Assembly (NCBI GenBank): GCA_027214125.1 | Contig: JAPWHF010000004.1 | Location: 1 to 64,000, forward strand | Source: Zoogloeaceae bacterium G21618-S1 | Lineage (GTDB): Bacteria; Pseudomonadota; Gammaproteobacteria; Burkholderiales; Rhodocyclaceae | Length of the DNA: 64,000 nt | Direction: 5' to 3' | Shown: one piece after another, positions 8,155-18,700 of the stretch | How the letters are laid out: the number at the start of each line of letters is the position of its first letter | How positions within the stretch are numbered: position 1 is the stretch's first letter | The notes under the pieces: generated by a model | Told to the model about the DNA's origin: nothing | The model's database searches: none | Seen by the model: only the letters and a program-made list of their open reading frames with translations | Position numbers and translations under genes: made by a program

Positions 8155-10278
8155 ATGTCGCGCCAGATCCTCGTCACCAACGCCCTGCCCTACGCCAACG
8201 GCGATATCCACCTCGGCCATCTGGTCGGCTACATCCAGGCCGACATCTGGGTGCGTTACCAGCGCATGCAGGGGCACACCGTGCATTACGTCTGTGCAGA
8301 CGACACCCACGGCACACCGGTCATGCTGCGCGCCGAGAAAGAAGGCATCACGCCCGAGGCACTCATCAACCGCGTGCATGGCGAGCACCTGCGCGACTTC
8401 ACCGACTTCGACGTCACCTTCGACAACTACCACTCCACGCACAGCGCCGAGAACCGCCAGTTTGCCGAGGACATCTACGGCAAGCTGCAGGGGGCCGGCC
8501 TGATCGAAACGCGCTCGATCGAGCAGTTTTACGATCCGGTCAAAGCCATGTTTCTGCCCGACCGCTTCATCAAGGGCGAATGCCCCAAATGCGGCGCACT
8601 CGACCAGTACGGCGACAACTGCGAAGTGTGCGGCGCCGCCTACGCGCCGACCGATCTCAAGAACCCGGTCTCCGCGGTCTCCGGCGCCAAGCCCGAGATG
8701 CGCAGTTCCGAGCATTACTTCTTCAAGCTCTCCGACCCGCGCGCGGTCGACTTCCTGCGCGACTGGACACAAGGCAGCGACGCCAACGGCGCGCGTCGCC
8801 TGCAATCAGAAGCCAGCAACAAAATGAAGGAATGGCTCGGCGAGCCGGGCGAAAACAAGTTGTCGGACTGGGACATCTCCCGCGACGCGCCCTACTTCGG
8901 CTTCGAGATCCCCGGCGCGCCAGGCAAGTACTTTTATGTGTGGCTGGACGCGCCGATCGGCTATTTCGCCAGCTTCAAGCACCTGGCCGACAAGACCGGC
9001 CGCATCGACGTCGAGCGCTTCATCGACACCGCCGCCGCAGCCAAGCATGGCACCGAGCTGGTGCACTTCATCGGCAAGGACATCCTCTACTTCCACGCCC
9101 TGTTCTGGCCGGCCATGCTGCACTTCGCCGGCTACCGCACGCCCACGCAGCTCGCGGTCAACGGCTTCCTGACCGTCGACGGCGCCAAGATGAGCAAGAG
9201 CCGCGGCACCTTCATCACTGCCCGCTCCTACACCGAGCAAAAACTCAACCCGGCCTGGCTGCGCTACTACTTCGCCGCCAAGTCCAACGGCACCATGGAA
9301 GACGTCGACCTCAACCTCGACGACATGATCGCCAAGGTCAATTCCGACCTGGTCGGCAAGTTCATCAACATTGCCAGCCGCTGCGCCGGTTTCATCACCA
9401 AGCGCTTTGACGGCAAGCTGGCCGCGCCAGACCTCGACGCGATGGCCGCTTACCGCAGCAGCATCGAGGCAGGCGAAGTCGCCCGCGCCTTTGAAGCCCG
9501 CGACTACAGCCGCGCGCTGCGCGAGATCATGCGTCTGGCCGATGCCGCCAACCAATACGTAAACGATCACAAGCCCTGGGAGCTGGTCAAAGATCCGGCC
9601 AACACCGAGCGCCTGCACATGGTGTGCAGCACCGCGCTCAACCAGTTCCGCGTGCTCGCCGGCCTGCTCAAGCCGATTCTGCCGACGGTGGCCGAGCAGA
9701 TCGAAGCCTTCCTCGACATCCCGCCGCTGCGCTGGTCGCAACTCACCGACACCCTGCCTGCCGGCCATGCCATCGCCCCATACAGCCACATGCTGACGCG
9801 CGTCGAGCGCAAGCAGATCGACGCGCTCATCGACGCCAACAAAACCTCGCTCGCCCCCGCACCGGCGTCCGAAGCGAGCAGTCGCCAGCGCCACGCCGAA
9901 GCGCAGCAAAAAGACGCGCAGGCAGCGACCACGGCCGATGCGCACATCGGCATCGACGACTTCACCAAGGTCGACCTGCGCATTGCCAAAATTGTCTCGG
10001 CCGAGCATGTCGAAGGCGCCGACAAACTCCTGCGCCTGCAACTCGACATCGGCGAGTCCAAGCCGCGCCAGGTGTTTGCCGGCATCAAGTCGGCCTACGA
10101 CCCGGCCACGCTGGTCGGCCGGCTCACCGTGATGGTGGCCAACCTCGCCCCGCGCAAGATGAAGTTCGGCATGAGCGAGGGCATGGTGCTGGCCGCCTCC
10201 GACGACACCGGTGCCACGCCGGGTCTGTTCATCCTCTCCCCCGACGCGGGCGCGACGCCCGGCATGCGAGTGAAGTGA
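8155..10278 (+). CDS. metG: Methionyl-tRNA synthetase
   Basis: The product is 707 residues, full length with the C-terminal dimerisation extension. It charges initiator and elongator tRNA-Met. The class I motifs are present: HLGH at 19-22 and KMSKS at 345-349. A zinc knuckle of CPKC and CEVC pairs lies at about 143-160 in the connective peptide. The last 105 or so residues form an OB-fold tRNA-binding domain ([14 protein letters not shown], then [15 protein letters not shown]). The linker at about 570-600 is Ala/Gln-rich and low in complexity. It is followed closely by a small membrane protein and acyP. Confidence 0.98.
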   Translation: MSRQILVTNALPYANGDIHLGHLVGYIQADIWVRYQRMQGHTVHYVCADDTHGTPVMLRAEKEGITPEALINRVHGEHLRDFTDFDVTFDNYHSTHSAENRQFAEDIYGKLQGAGLIETRSIEQFYDPVKAMFLPDRFIKGECPKCGALDQYGDNCEVCGAAYAPTDLKNPVSAVSGAKPEMRSSEHYFFKLSDPRAVDFLRDWTQGSDANGARRLQSEASNKMKEWLGEPGENKLSDWDISRDAPYFGFEIPGAPGKYFYVWLDAPIGYFASFKHLADKTGRIDVERFIDTAAAAKHGTELVHFIGKDILYFHALFWPAMLHFAGYRTPTQLAVNGFLTVDGAKMSKSRGTFITARSYTEQKLNPAWLRYYFAAKSNGTMEDVDLNLDDMIAKVNSDLVGKFINIASRCAGFITKRFDGKLAAPDLDAMAAYRSSIEAGEVARAFEARDYSRALREIMRLADAANQYVNDHKPWELVKDPANTERLHMVCSTALNQFRVLAGLLKPILPTVAEQIEAFLDIPPLRWSQLTDTLPAGHAIAPYSHMLTRVERKQIDALIDANKTSLAPAPASEASSRQRHAEAQQKDAQAATTADAHIGIDDFTKVDLRIAKIVSAEHVEGADKLLRLQLDIGESKPRQVFAGIKSAYDPATLVGRLTVMVANLAPRKMKFGMSEGMVLAASDDTGATPGLFILSPDAGATPGMRVK

Positions 10279-10281
10279 TCC

Positions 10282-10539
10282 ATGAGCGAAACCAACGGAA
10301 AGATTGATACCAAAGGCGGCAACATGGCCAAGTGGATCGGCCTGCACATCGTCGGCTCCATCATCGCCGTGCTTGGCGCGCTCTACCTGATCGCCGACAT
10401 GGCGCTGCTGGACGGTATCCCCAGCTCCACCACCCAGGCCATCGCCATGGTGGCCGTTGGCCTGGTGCTCGACTTCTGGGGCGTCATCGAACTGCGCCGC
10501 ATCCAGCTGGCCAAGAAGGCCGCGGCCGACAAGTCATGA
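10282..10539 (+). CDS. Small hypothetical inner membrane protein
   Basis: The product is 85 residues from the ATG at 10282, or 71 from the ATG at 10324. The latter has AAAGGCGG just upstream and may be the true start. Two hydrophobic segments are visible, WIGLHIVGSIIAVLGALYLI and AIAMVAVGLVLDFWGVIEL, followed by a basic tail, consistent with a two-pass membrane hairpin. I do not recognise a family. Its stop overlaps the acyP start in ATGA and it begins three bases after metG, so it is probably co-transcribed and translationally coupled. Confidence 0.7.
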   Translation: MSETNGKIDTKGGNMAKWIGLHIVGSIIAVLGALYLIADMALLDGIPSSTTQAIAMVAVGLVLDFWGVIELRRIQLAKKAAADKS

Positions 10540-10826
10540 GCCAACCCATCGCCCAGCGCCTGGTCATCACCGGCACGGTCCAGGGGGTGTGGTATCGCGC
10601 CTCGGCGGCCGAGGCCGCCACCCGCTTCGGCGTGCGCGGCTGGGTGCGCAATACCGCCGACGGCTCGGTCGAGGCGCTGGCCATCGGCACGGAGTACATG
10701 CTCGAATCGTTTGTCGCCTGGTGTCATCAGGGCCCGCCCAAAGCCAAGGTCGCCCGGGTCACCGTGACCGAGGTGGCCCTGCCCGATCCGCTGCCCACCG
10801 ACTTCACCGTCGTACCCGACGCCTGA
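10536..10826 (+). CDS. acyP: Acylphosphatase
   Basis: The product is 96 residues, the usual size. It hydrolyses acyl phosphates such as carbamoyl and acetyl phosphate. The phosphate-binding loop GTVQGVWYR contains the catalytic arginine R21. RGWVRNTADGSVE contains the catalytic asparagine N39 and the typical GxVxNxxDGxVE pattern. The start overlaps the preceding small membrane protein by four bases. The physiological substrate is not known for most bacterial members. Confidence 0.95.
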   Translation: MSQPIAQRLVITGTVQGVWYRASAAEAATRFGVRGWVRNTADGSVEALAIGTEYMLESFVAWCHQGPPKAKVARVTVTEVALPDPLPTDFTVVPDA

Positions 10827-10834
10827 GAGACTCG

Positions 10835-12490
10835 ATGCGCTTTCGCCCCCGTTTGCTCGACACACTGCCCGGCTACGACCGCGCGCAGCTGATGGGAGAC
10901 GCCGGGGCCGGCATCACCGTCGGCGTGCTGGCCCTGCCGCTGGCCATGGCCTTTGCCATTGCCTCGGGCATGTCGCCCACGGCCGGCATCTGGACGGCGA
11001 TTGTCGCCGGCCTCCTGATCTCGCTGCTCGGCGGCTCACGGGTACAGATCGGCGGCCCGACCGGCGCCTTCATCCCGATCATCTACGCCATCGTGGCCGA
11101 CTACGGCGTGGCCAACCTGCTCATCGCCACCATGCTGGCCGGACTGATCCTCATCGCCATGGGCGCTTTCCGCCTCGGCAACATGATTCGCTTCATCCCC
11201 ATCTCGGTGGTCATCGGCTTCACCAATGGCATTGCGGTAGTCATTTTCCTTTCTCAGATCAAAGACTTCCTCGGCCTCAAGATCGACCAGCTACCGGGCG
11301 AGTTCTTCGGCAAGATCAGCACTCTGGCTGGCGCGCTTGGCAGCACTCATCTGCCCACCGTCACTCTCGCCACTGCCTCCCTCGCCCTGCTCATTGGCTG
11401 GAACCGGCTGGCCCAGCGCGTCCGCTGGATGCGCCGCCTGCCCGGCCCGCTCGGTGTGCTGGTGATCGGCACCGCTGTCACCGCAGTGTTCGGCCTGCCC
11501 GTCGATACCATCGGCTCGCGCTTTGGCGGCATCCCGCAGGCTGTGCCCGCACTCGCCTTCCCCGACCTCGATCTGTCGAATCTGGGCAAGCTGATTGCCC
11601 CCGCGCTAACCATCGCCATGCTCGGCGCGATCGAGTCCCTGCTCTCGGCCCGCGTCGCCGACGGCCAGATCGACGATCGTCACGACCCCAATCAGGAACT
11701 GCTCGCCCAAGGCGTCGCCAACCTCATCGCACCCCTGTTCGGCGGTTTTGCCGCCACCGGCGCGATTGCCCGCACGGCCACCAATGTGCGCAGCGGCGGT
11801 CGGACACCCGTCGCGGGCATCATTCACTCGCTCGTATTGCTGGCGACAGTACTGGCCCTGGCACCGCTGGCGCACCACATCCCGCTCGCCACCCTGTCGG
11901 CCATCGTAGTGATGGTGTCGGTGCACATGGGCGAGTGGCATGCGTTCAAGACACTCACCCGCTTCTCGGTGGCCTATCGCACCATTTTGCTGTCGACTTT
12001 CTTCATCACCGTGGTCTTCGACCTCACCCTCGCCGTAGAGCTCGGTCTGGTGCTGGCCAGCCTGTTCTTCATTCACCGCATGTCCGACCTGACCCGGATC
12101 GAGCCCGTCCCCCTGGCCGACGCGGCTGACAACGCACTGGCCGGCAAAATCCAGGTCTTCCGTATTTTCGGCAGCCTGTTTTTTGGCGCTGCCAACAAGC
12201 TTGAGGCCCTGCTCGCGGCAGCCGACAGCCATCCATCGGTGATCGTGCTGAACATGGACAAGCTCATCAACATCGACACCACCGGCCTCGAAATTTTGCA
12301 GAACCTGCATCGCACCCTCGCCAAACACGGCGCCTCCCTTGTGCTGTGCGAGCTCAATGCGCAACCCCGCTCGCTGGTCCAGCGCTCGGGCTTCCTCAAG
12401 ACAATTGGCGAAGACAATCTCACCCACACCCTGAACGAAGCGCTTGAACGCGCCCGGCAACTGAGCGCGACGCCCCCCGACGCCGCGTAG
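10835..12490 (+). CDS. SulP-family anion transporter with STAS domain
   Basis: The product is 551 residues from the ATG at 10835, eight bases after acyP. It begins in the usual SulP way, with a short cytoplasmic segment followed by AGAGITVGVLALPLAMAFAIASG. About a dozen hydrophobic segments fill the first 420 residues, including IRFIPISVVIGFTNGIAVVI and a LGAIESLLSARVADG stretch. A cytoplasmic STAS domain occupies about 440-545, with a VLNMDKLINIDTTGLEIL core. SulP proteins move sulfate, bicarbonate or other anions, often with sodium or protons. The substrate cannot be read from the sequence and there is no carbonic anhydrase or sulfate-assimilation gene beside it. Confidence 0.9.
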   Translation: MRFRPRLLDTLPGYDRAQLMGDAGAGITVGVLALPLAMAFAIASGMSPTAGIWTAIVAGLLISLLGGSRVQIGGPTGAFIPIIYAIVADYGVANLLIATMLAGLILIAMGAFRLGNMIRFIPISVVIGFTNGIAVVIFLSQIKDFLGLKIDQLPGEFFGKISTLAGALGSTHLPTVTLATASLALLIGWNRLAQRVRWMRRLPGPLGVLVIGTAVTAVFGLPVDTIGSRFGGIPQAVPALAFPDLDLSNLGKLIAPALTIAMLGAIESLLSARVADGQIDDRHDPNQELLAQGVANLIAPLFGGFAATGAIARTATNVRSGGRTPVAGIIHSLVLLATVLALAPLAHHIPLATLSAIVVMVSVHMGEWHAFKTLTRFSVAYRTILLSTFFITVVFDLTLAVELGLVLASLFFIHRMSDLTRIEPVPLADAADNALAGKIQVFRIFGSLFFGAANKLEALLAAADSHPSVIVLNMDKLINIDTTGLEILQNLHRTLAKHGASLVLCELNAQPRSLVQRSGFLKTIGEDNLTHTLNEALERARQLSATPPDAA

Positions 12491-12549
12491 GCAGGGGCAT
12501 CGCCGTCGATCTGTTACGCTGCGAGCCACGACTCGACATTGACTGCGTT

Positions 12550-12579
12550 TGACGCTATCGGTGTGAGGTCGGGATAATC
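12550..12579 (+). promoter_or_regulatory. Promoter of the peroxiredoxin gene
   Basis: -35 TTGACG (12550-12555), an 18-base spacer and -10 GATAAT (12574-12579) lie 37 bases upstream of the peroxiredoxin start. An AAGAGAGAG ribosome binding site follows. I see no obvious OxyR box by eye. Confidence 0.6.
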
Positions 12580-12616
12580 ACGAATTCATTCACCCACTTA
12601 TAAGAGAGAGCAAACC

Positions 12617-13216
12617 ATGGCAGTTCTGGTCGGCAAGAAAGCCCCCGATTTCACCGCAACCGCAGTCCTCGGCAACAACGAAATCAAGGACATCACGTTC
12701 TCGGACGTCACCAAAGGCAAGTACGCCGTGGTGTTTTTCTACCCGCTGGACTTCACCTTCGTCTGCCCGTCCGAGCTGATCGCCTTCGATCACCGCCTCG
12801 AAGAGTTCAAGAAGCGCAACGTCGAAGTGCTGGGCGTGTCCATCGACAGCCAGTTCTCGCACCTGGCCTGGAAAAACACCTCGGTCGCCAATGGCGGCAT
12901 CGGCCCCGTCGGCTACACCCTGGTGGCTGACATCAAGCACGAAATCTGCCGCGCCTACGACGTGGAAGCCGAAGGCGGCGTCGCCCTGCGCGGCTCCTTC
13001 CTGATCGACAAGGACGGCGTGGTTCAGCACCAGGTGGTCAACAACCTGCCGCTGGGTCGCGACATCGACGAAATGCTGCGCGTGGTCGACGCGCTGCAAT
13101 TCACCGAAGAACACGGCGAAGTCTGCCCGGCCGGCTGGAACAAAGGCAAAGCCGGTATGAAGCCGAGCACCGACGGTGTCGCCGCCTACCTGAGCGAGCA
13201 CGCCGGCGGTCTGTAA
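12617..13216 (+). CDS. Typical 2-Cys peroxiredoxin (AhpC/Prx1 family)
   Basis: The product is 199 residues. It reduces hydrogen peroxide and organic hydroperoxides in the cytoplasm. The peroxidatic cysteine is C50 in DFTFVCPSE, and the resolving cysteine is C170 in HGEVCPAGWNKG, so it is a typical dimeric 2-Cys enzyme. The C-terminal tail resembles the Prx1/Tsa group more than enteric AhpC. No AhpF flavoprotein gene lies beside it, so its reductant, perhaps thioredoxin, is encoded elsewhere. It has its own promoter and a strong terminator, so it is monocistronic. Confidence 0.95.
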   Translation: MAVLVGKKAPDFTATAVLGNNEIKDITFSDVTKGKYAVVFFYPLDFTFVCPSELIAFDHRLEEFKKRNVEVLGVSIDSQFSHLAWKNTSVANGGIGPVGYTLVADIKHEICRAYDVEAEGGVALRGSFLIDKDGVVQHQVVNNLPLGRDIDEMLRVVDALQFTEEHGEVCPAGWNKGKAGMKPSTDGVAAYLSEHAGGL

Positions 13217-13241
13217 GCGAACGCCTTCAGCAGCACCCAGA

Positions 13242-13267
13242 ACGCGGCCTTCGGGCCGCGTTTTTTT
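13242..13267 (+). terminator. Rho-independent terminator after the peroxiredoxin gene
   Basis: ACGCGGCC (13242-13249), a TTCG tetraloop and GGCCGCGT (13254-13261) form a perfect eight-pair stem running straight into a T7 tract. It is one of the clearest terminators in the window. Confidence 0.93.
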
Positions 13268-13351
13268 GTGCCTGCATTATTGAGATGGCGCAATCAAACG
13301 TGCGTTCGACAAGCAGATGATGAACTTGGGAGGGCTAAAAGGAGCACTGCC

Positions 13352-15745
13352 ATGTCGGTACCCAACTGCCACACACACGCATCACCCGCGGCGCATCGCT
13401 CAATCGCCGGTGTGCTGAGTGTCGTCGTGCCGGGCCAGGCCTTGGCCCACACCACGATTACGCTGGACGCACCGCCGCTGCTGATTGCCGGTGCCGTGAC
13501 TGTTGGCGTACTGGCAACGCTGGCGCTGGGCGCGATCATCCAACGTCGCCGCGCCGATCGACAGATGTTGCGGGACGCGCACCGGCATCACGCCGTGTCC
13601 GCCTCGCTGGCACAAACCGTGATGGACGTCGAGCCCGAGCCATCGACTCGCGCAGAGGCGGCAACCATGAACAACGCCGGTGCCGACCTCGCCGCACTCA
13701 ACACCGTCATCGCCACGCTCGACGAAGGCGTGATCATCAGTGCGTCCAACGGACAAACGCTCGCCAGCAACGATGCGGCGGCCCACATATTCGACCTCGA
13801 CCCGGCGCAAATGGACGCCTTTCATATCGACCGTCCGCCGGTGAAGTTCCTGCGGACAAACGGCTTGGCTTGCCCGTCGGCAAGCCTGCCGCCCCAACAA
13901 AGCCTCGCCGACGGCCAGGTCCACGAAGCTGAATTCAACATCGTTCAGCCCAACGGCACCCGTCAATGGGTCAAGCTGCACGCTCGCCCCATCGTGCTTG
14001 CGGGCGCGGCGGTGGTCACCGCCATCACCGACGTGACCCATCAACGTCAGACCGACGCCCGCCTGCGCCTGGCCGACAAGGCCATCGAGCACAGCCCCGA
14101 CGCAATCATGATCACCACGGCCGAAGGTCTGATCCTGCGCGTCAATCCGGCCTTCACCCGGCTCACCGGCTATCGTCTGGACGAGGTAATCGGCCACAGT
14201 CCGGCGCTGTTGCGCTCCGGCCAGCATGACACGGCCTTCTATACCGCCATGTGGAACAGCGTTCGCCGCAGCGGTCGCTGGGAGGGCGAAATCTGGAACC
14301 GTCACAAGCGCGGCCATCTGTTTGCAGAGCGGCTCTCGATCAGTGCGGTCGAGGATACACCCGGCCATGTGTCCCACTACGTGGCGGTGTTCTCCGACAT
14401 CACCGAGGCCAAGACGGAGGCGGCGCGGATATCTCACCTCGCCCAACACGACGCACTTACCGGCCTGCCCAACCGCAGCCTGATGAGCGACCGGCTGAAC
14501 CATGCCCTGCATCGAAGCCAGCGCCATCGCGCGGTAGTGGCCCTGCTGTTTCTCGATCTTGACCGTTTCAAAACGGTCAACGACACCTTCGGCCATGCCG
14601 TCGGCGACCTTCTTTTGCAACAAGTGGCCGCCCGATTGACTGGCTGCGTGCGCGAGTCCGATAGCGTCGGACGTCTGTCGGGCGATGAATTCATGGTGGT
14701 GCTGACCGACCTGGTCGATGCAGAGCAGGCCGGACAAGTGGCTCGAAAGATCCTCGCCTCGCTGGATTCACCCTTCGAGATCGAAGGCCATCGAATACAA
14801 GCAACCTTCAGCATCGGTATCGCGCTCTACCCGAACGATGCGGGCTCGGCCAAAGACCTGCATCACCATGCCGACACCGCGCTCTACCACGCCAAGGCCA
14901 GTGGTCGAAACGCCTTCCGGTATTTCACCGAGGCGATGAACACGCGGGCAGAACAGCGACTGAACATGGAGCACCACCTGCGCGGCGCCATTGCCAAGGG
15001 CGAACTCAGTCTGCTGTTCCAGCCGCTAACGCGCATTGACGATGGCCGCGTGGTGGCCATGGAAGCCTTGTGTCGCTGGCACAGCCCGGTGCTGGGTGAC
15101 ATTCTGCCCGACAGCTTCATCCCCGTCGCCGAAGGCTGTGGGCTGATAGTCGACCTGGATTACTGGGTGCTCGAACACGCCTGCCACGAGCTCTCGATCT
15201 GGCAAACGCATGGCGCGACCGAGGTTGGCGTCGCGGTGAATCTCTCCTCACTGCATTTTCGCCGGGAGGGTTTGGTCGACGAGGTGCGAGCAGTTCTGGC
15301 CCGCACACAGATTCCCGCCTCGCGGCTGGAGCTGGAACTGAGTGAATCGACCCTGCTGCAAGGCGGGCCCGAGGTGACCGCGACACTGAATTCACTCAAG
15401 GCCATGGGGGTGCATCTGGTGATCAACGATTTCGGTGTGGGTTACAGCTCACTGGCGCACTTGCGTCGCTATCAGATCGACCGCCTGAAGATCGATCGAC
15501 GCTTTATTCAGGCCATGGAGCACACCGGCGACGACGCCGCCATCGTGCGCGCGCTGATCGAACTGGGCCAGAGCATGCGCATCGAAGTGCTGGCCGAAGG
15601 CGTGGAAACGGACGGCCAGCGTCGCGGCGTGCTGGCCGCCGGCTGCCTGCTCGCACAAGGCCAACTGATGGGTGCGCCGATGACCGCCGAGACGACTCTG
15701 GCCTTGCTGACCGCCCCCACCACGCTGCGGCCGACTCAGCGGTAA
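13352..15745 (+). CDS. Membrane-anchored PAS-PAS-GGDEF-EAL protein
   Basis: The product is 797 residues from the ATG at 13352, chosen for AAGGAG eight bases upstream. One hydrophobic segment (about 45-68) follows a signal-like N-terminus. Two PAS domains come next; the second has HSPDAIMITTAEGLILRVNP and a PAC tail. The GGDEF domain has SGDEF at 443-447 and the EAL domain has EAL at 571-573. The usual DDFGTG metal motif reads NDFGVG, with N692 in place of the first aspartate, so phosphodiesterase activity may be reduced. Other EAL residues (LELELSES, LKIDRRFI, EGVET) look intact. The protein should sense a signal through PAS and adjust cyclic-di-GMP. The gene ends convergently with dnaE, overlapping it by ten bases. 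Confidence 0.9.
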   Translation: MSVPNCHTHASPAAHRSIAGVLSVVVPGQALAHTTITLDAPPLLIAGAVTVGVLATLALGAIIQRRRADRQMLRDAHRHHAVSASLAQTVMDVEPEPSTRAEAATMNNAGADLAALNTVIATLDEGVIISASNGQTLASNDAAAHIFDLDPAQMDAFHIDRPPVKFLRTNGLACPSASLPPQQSLADGQVHEAEFNIVQPNGTRQWVKLHARPIVLAGAAVVTAITDVTHQRQTDARLRLADKAIEHSPDAIMITTAEGLILRVNPAFTRLTGYRLDEVIGHSPALLRSGQHDTAFYTAMWNSVRRSGRWEGEIWNRHKRGHLFAERLSISAVEDTPGHVSHYVAVFSDITEAKTEAARISHLAQHDALTGLPNRSLMSDRLNHALHRSQRHRAVVALLFLDLDRFKTVNDTFGHAVGDLLLQQVAARLTGCVRESDSVGRLSGDEFMVVLTDLVDAEQAGQVARKILASLDSPFEIEGHRIQATFSIGIALYPNDAGSAKDLHHHADTALYHAKASGRNAFRYFTEAMNTRAEQRLNMEHHLRGAIAKGELSLLFQPLTRIDDGRVVAMEALCRWHSPVLGDILPDSFIPVAEGCGLIVDLDYWVLEHACHELSIWQTHGATEVGVAVNLSSLHFRREGLVDEVRAVLARTQIPASRLELELSESTLLQGGPEVTATLNSLKAMGVHLVINDFGVGYSSLAHLRRYQIDRLKIDRRFIQAMEHTGDDAAIVRALIELGQSMRIEVLAEGVETDGQRRGVLAAGCLLAQGQLMGAPMTAETTLALLTAPTTLRPTQR

Positions 15746-18700
15746 CGCACCTCTACCGCCTCGGCCGGCAGCCACTCGCGCAGGCTGTCGAGCAAGGAAT
15801 CCTCCAGGCGCACTCGCCACCCGGCGCCGAGCGGCAAATCGCCCTCGGCGTCGGCATTGCGATAGCGCACCAGCACCGGGCAAGACTCATCGCGGTAGGG
15901 TGTGAGCAGGCTTTCCAGACGCTGGGCCGCCGCGCTTGCACTGCCGGCCTCGGCCACCTCGCCATTGAGGCTGATCTCCAGACGCTGCGCAAAGCGGCCG
16001 CGCGCCTCGGCCAGTGTCATCAAACTGTCGGCGATGATGCGATAGCCGCCCGTGAAGTCGTCATTGCTGACCTTGCCATCGACGATCAGGATTTCGTCGA
16101 CCACGATTTTGCCGCGTCGCGATTCGTACAGTTCGTTGAACACCGAGATCTCACGCACCGCCGTGCCATCATCGAGCACCACGAAAGCCATCTTGCCGCG
16201 CGCGGTCATCTTCATGCGCACGTCCATCACCACACCGGCCATGGTCACCAGATCGCGGCTGGGCTCCACCTGCGACAGCGGGCGACGCACAAAGCGGCGC
16301 ACCTCGGATTTGAAGCTGTTGAAGGGGTGGCCGGAGAGGAAGAAGCCGATAGCGGTCTTTTCTTCCTTGAGCCGCTCCCGCTCGGTCCACGGCCGCACCT
16401 TGGCGTAGTCGGCCATCGGCCCGCCAGCGTCGGGCAGGGCATCGAACAGGCCGCCCTGCATGGCATTGGCTGCGATCTGCTCGGCCGCCTCCATGGCCAC
16501 CGGCACCGTGGCGATGAGCTTGGCGCGATCAGCATCAAGGGCATCAAAGGCGCCGGCGCGGATCAGCGCCTCAACCGCCCGGCGATTCACCGAGCGCCGG
16601 TCCACCCGCTCGCAGAAATCGAACAAATCGGTGAAGGGCTTGCCCTCGCGCGCCTTGATGATGGCCCGCACCGCCGGCTCACCCGCGCCCTTGATGGCGC
16701 CGAGCCCGTAGCGGATGGTCTTGCGATCAACCGGCACGAAGCGGTAGTCCGATTCATTCACGTCCGGCGGCAGCATGACCAGTTTGTTAACCGGCGAGAT
16801 CGCGTCTTCGTAGAAAATCTTGATCGTATCGGTCTGATCGAGATCCGACGACAGCGTGGCGGCCATGAAGGCGGCGCAGTGGTGCGCCTTGAGCCAGGCG
16901 GTGTGGTAGGTGACCACCGCATAGGCCGCGGTGTGCGACTTGTTGAAGCCGTACTCGGCGAACTTCTCCATCAGGTCGAACAGCTGCATCGCCAGTTCTT
17001 CGGCGAAGCCTTGCTTCTTGGCCCCCTCGCGCATGATCTCGCGGTGGTGCGCCATCTCCGAGGCCTTCTTCTTGCCCATCGCGCGGCGCAGCATGTCAGC
17101 GCCACCGAGCGTGTAGCCGCCGATGATCTGCGAGATCTGCATCACCTGCTCTTGATACACGATCACGCCGTAGGTCGGTTCCAGGCAGGCCTTGAGCGCG
17201 TCGTCGAAGAAGTCGATCGACTGCTGACCCTTCTTGCGCAGGATGAAGTCGTCCACCATGCCCGAGCCGAGCGGCCCCGGCCGATAGAGCGCGAGCACAG
17301 CGATGATGTCTTCGAAGCGGTCGGGGCCGAGCTTCTTGAGCAGCTTCTTCATGCCGTCCGATTCGACCTGGAAGATTGCCGTGGTGTTGGCGTCTTTCAG
17401 GATCTGGTAGGCGGCGGGGTCATCGAAGCTCAGGCCGGCCAGGTCTGGCCGCTCGCCCGACAGACGTTCGACATAATCGACCGCCAGCTCGAGAATGGTC
17501 AGGTTGCGCAGGCCGAGAAAGTCGAACTTCACCAGCCCCACCGCCTCAACGTCGTCCTTATCGAACTGCGACACCGGCGTGGCGTCGTCGCCGTCGGCGA
17601 TATAGAGCGGGCAGAAGTCGGTGAGCTTGCCAGGCGCGATCAACACGCCACCGGCGTGCATGCCGACGTTGCGCGACAAACCTTCGAGCGGTTCGGCCAG
17701 GCTCCACAACTCCTGGATCGACTCGCCGTCGCCGGGGTCGGCCATCAAGTCGTTGATCTGCGGTTCCTGGTCGCGCGCATCATTGAGCGACAGCGGCTTG
17801 TTCTGCACCACCGGAATCAACTTGGAGAGTCGATCGCACAAGCCATAGGGTAAATCGAGCACGCGGCCAACGTCGCGCACCACCGCTTTCGAGGCCATGG
17901 TGCCAAAAGTGGCGATCTGGCTCACCGCGTCGGCGCCGTATGTGTCGCGCACATACTCGATCACCTTGTAGCGGTTGTCCTGGCAGAAGTCGATATCGAA
18001 GTCAGGCATCGAGACCCGCTCGGGGTTCAGGAAGCGTTCGAACAGCAGCGCATATTCGAGCGGGTCCAGATCGGTAATGCGCAGACTGTAGGCCACCAGC
18101 GAACCGGCACCCGACCCCCGCCCCGGACCAACCGGCACACCATTGTGTTTGGCCCAGTTGATGAAGTCCGCCACAATCAGGAAGTAGCCCGGGAAGCCCA
18201 TCTGCACGATGGTGTCGGTCTCGAACTTGAGCCGGTCGAAGTAGCGCTCACGCTGGGCCTCGCGCTCGACCTCGTTCGGATACAGCTCCTTGAGCCGCAC
18301 TTCCAGCCCGGCCTTGGCCTCGGCGACGAGAAAGTCGTCCAGCGTCATCCCCTCGGGCGTGGGAAATTGCGGCAGGAAGTTCTTGCCCAGCTGCACGGTG
18401 AGCGAGCAGCGCTTGGCGATCTCGATGCTGTTGGCCAGTGCCTCGGGCAGGTCGGCAAAAAGCTCGGCCATCTCGTCCTGGCTCTTGAGGTATTGCTCCT
18501 CGGTGAAGTCTTTCGGCCGACGCTTGTCGGCCAGCACATAGCCCTGCGAGATGCACACCCGCGCCTCATGCGCCTTGAAGTCGTCGCGGTTGAGGAACTG
18601 CACCGGGTGCGTCGCCACTACTGGCAGGCCCAACTCGCCAGCCAGCTTCACCGCGGCACGCAGATAGGTTTCGGCACCCGGATGCCCGGCCCGTTGCACC

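Noticed and set aside
8806-10347. Long open frame of over 500 codons antisense to metG
   Set aside because: It lies wholly within a certain gene, has no ribosome binding site and has the Gly/Val/His-rich composition expected from the complement of a GC-rich coding strand.
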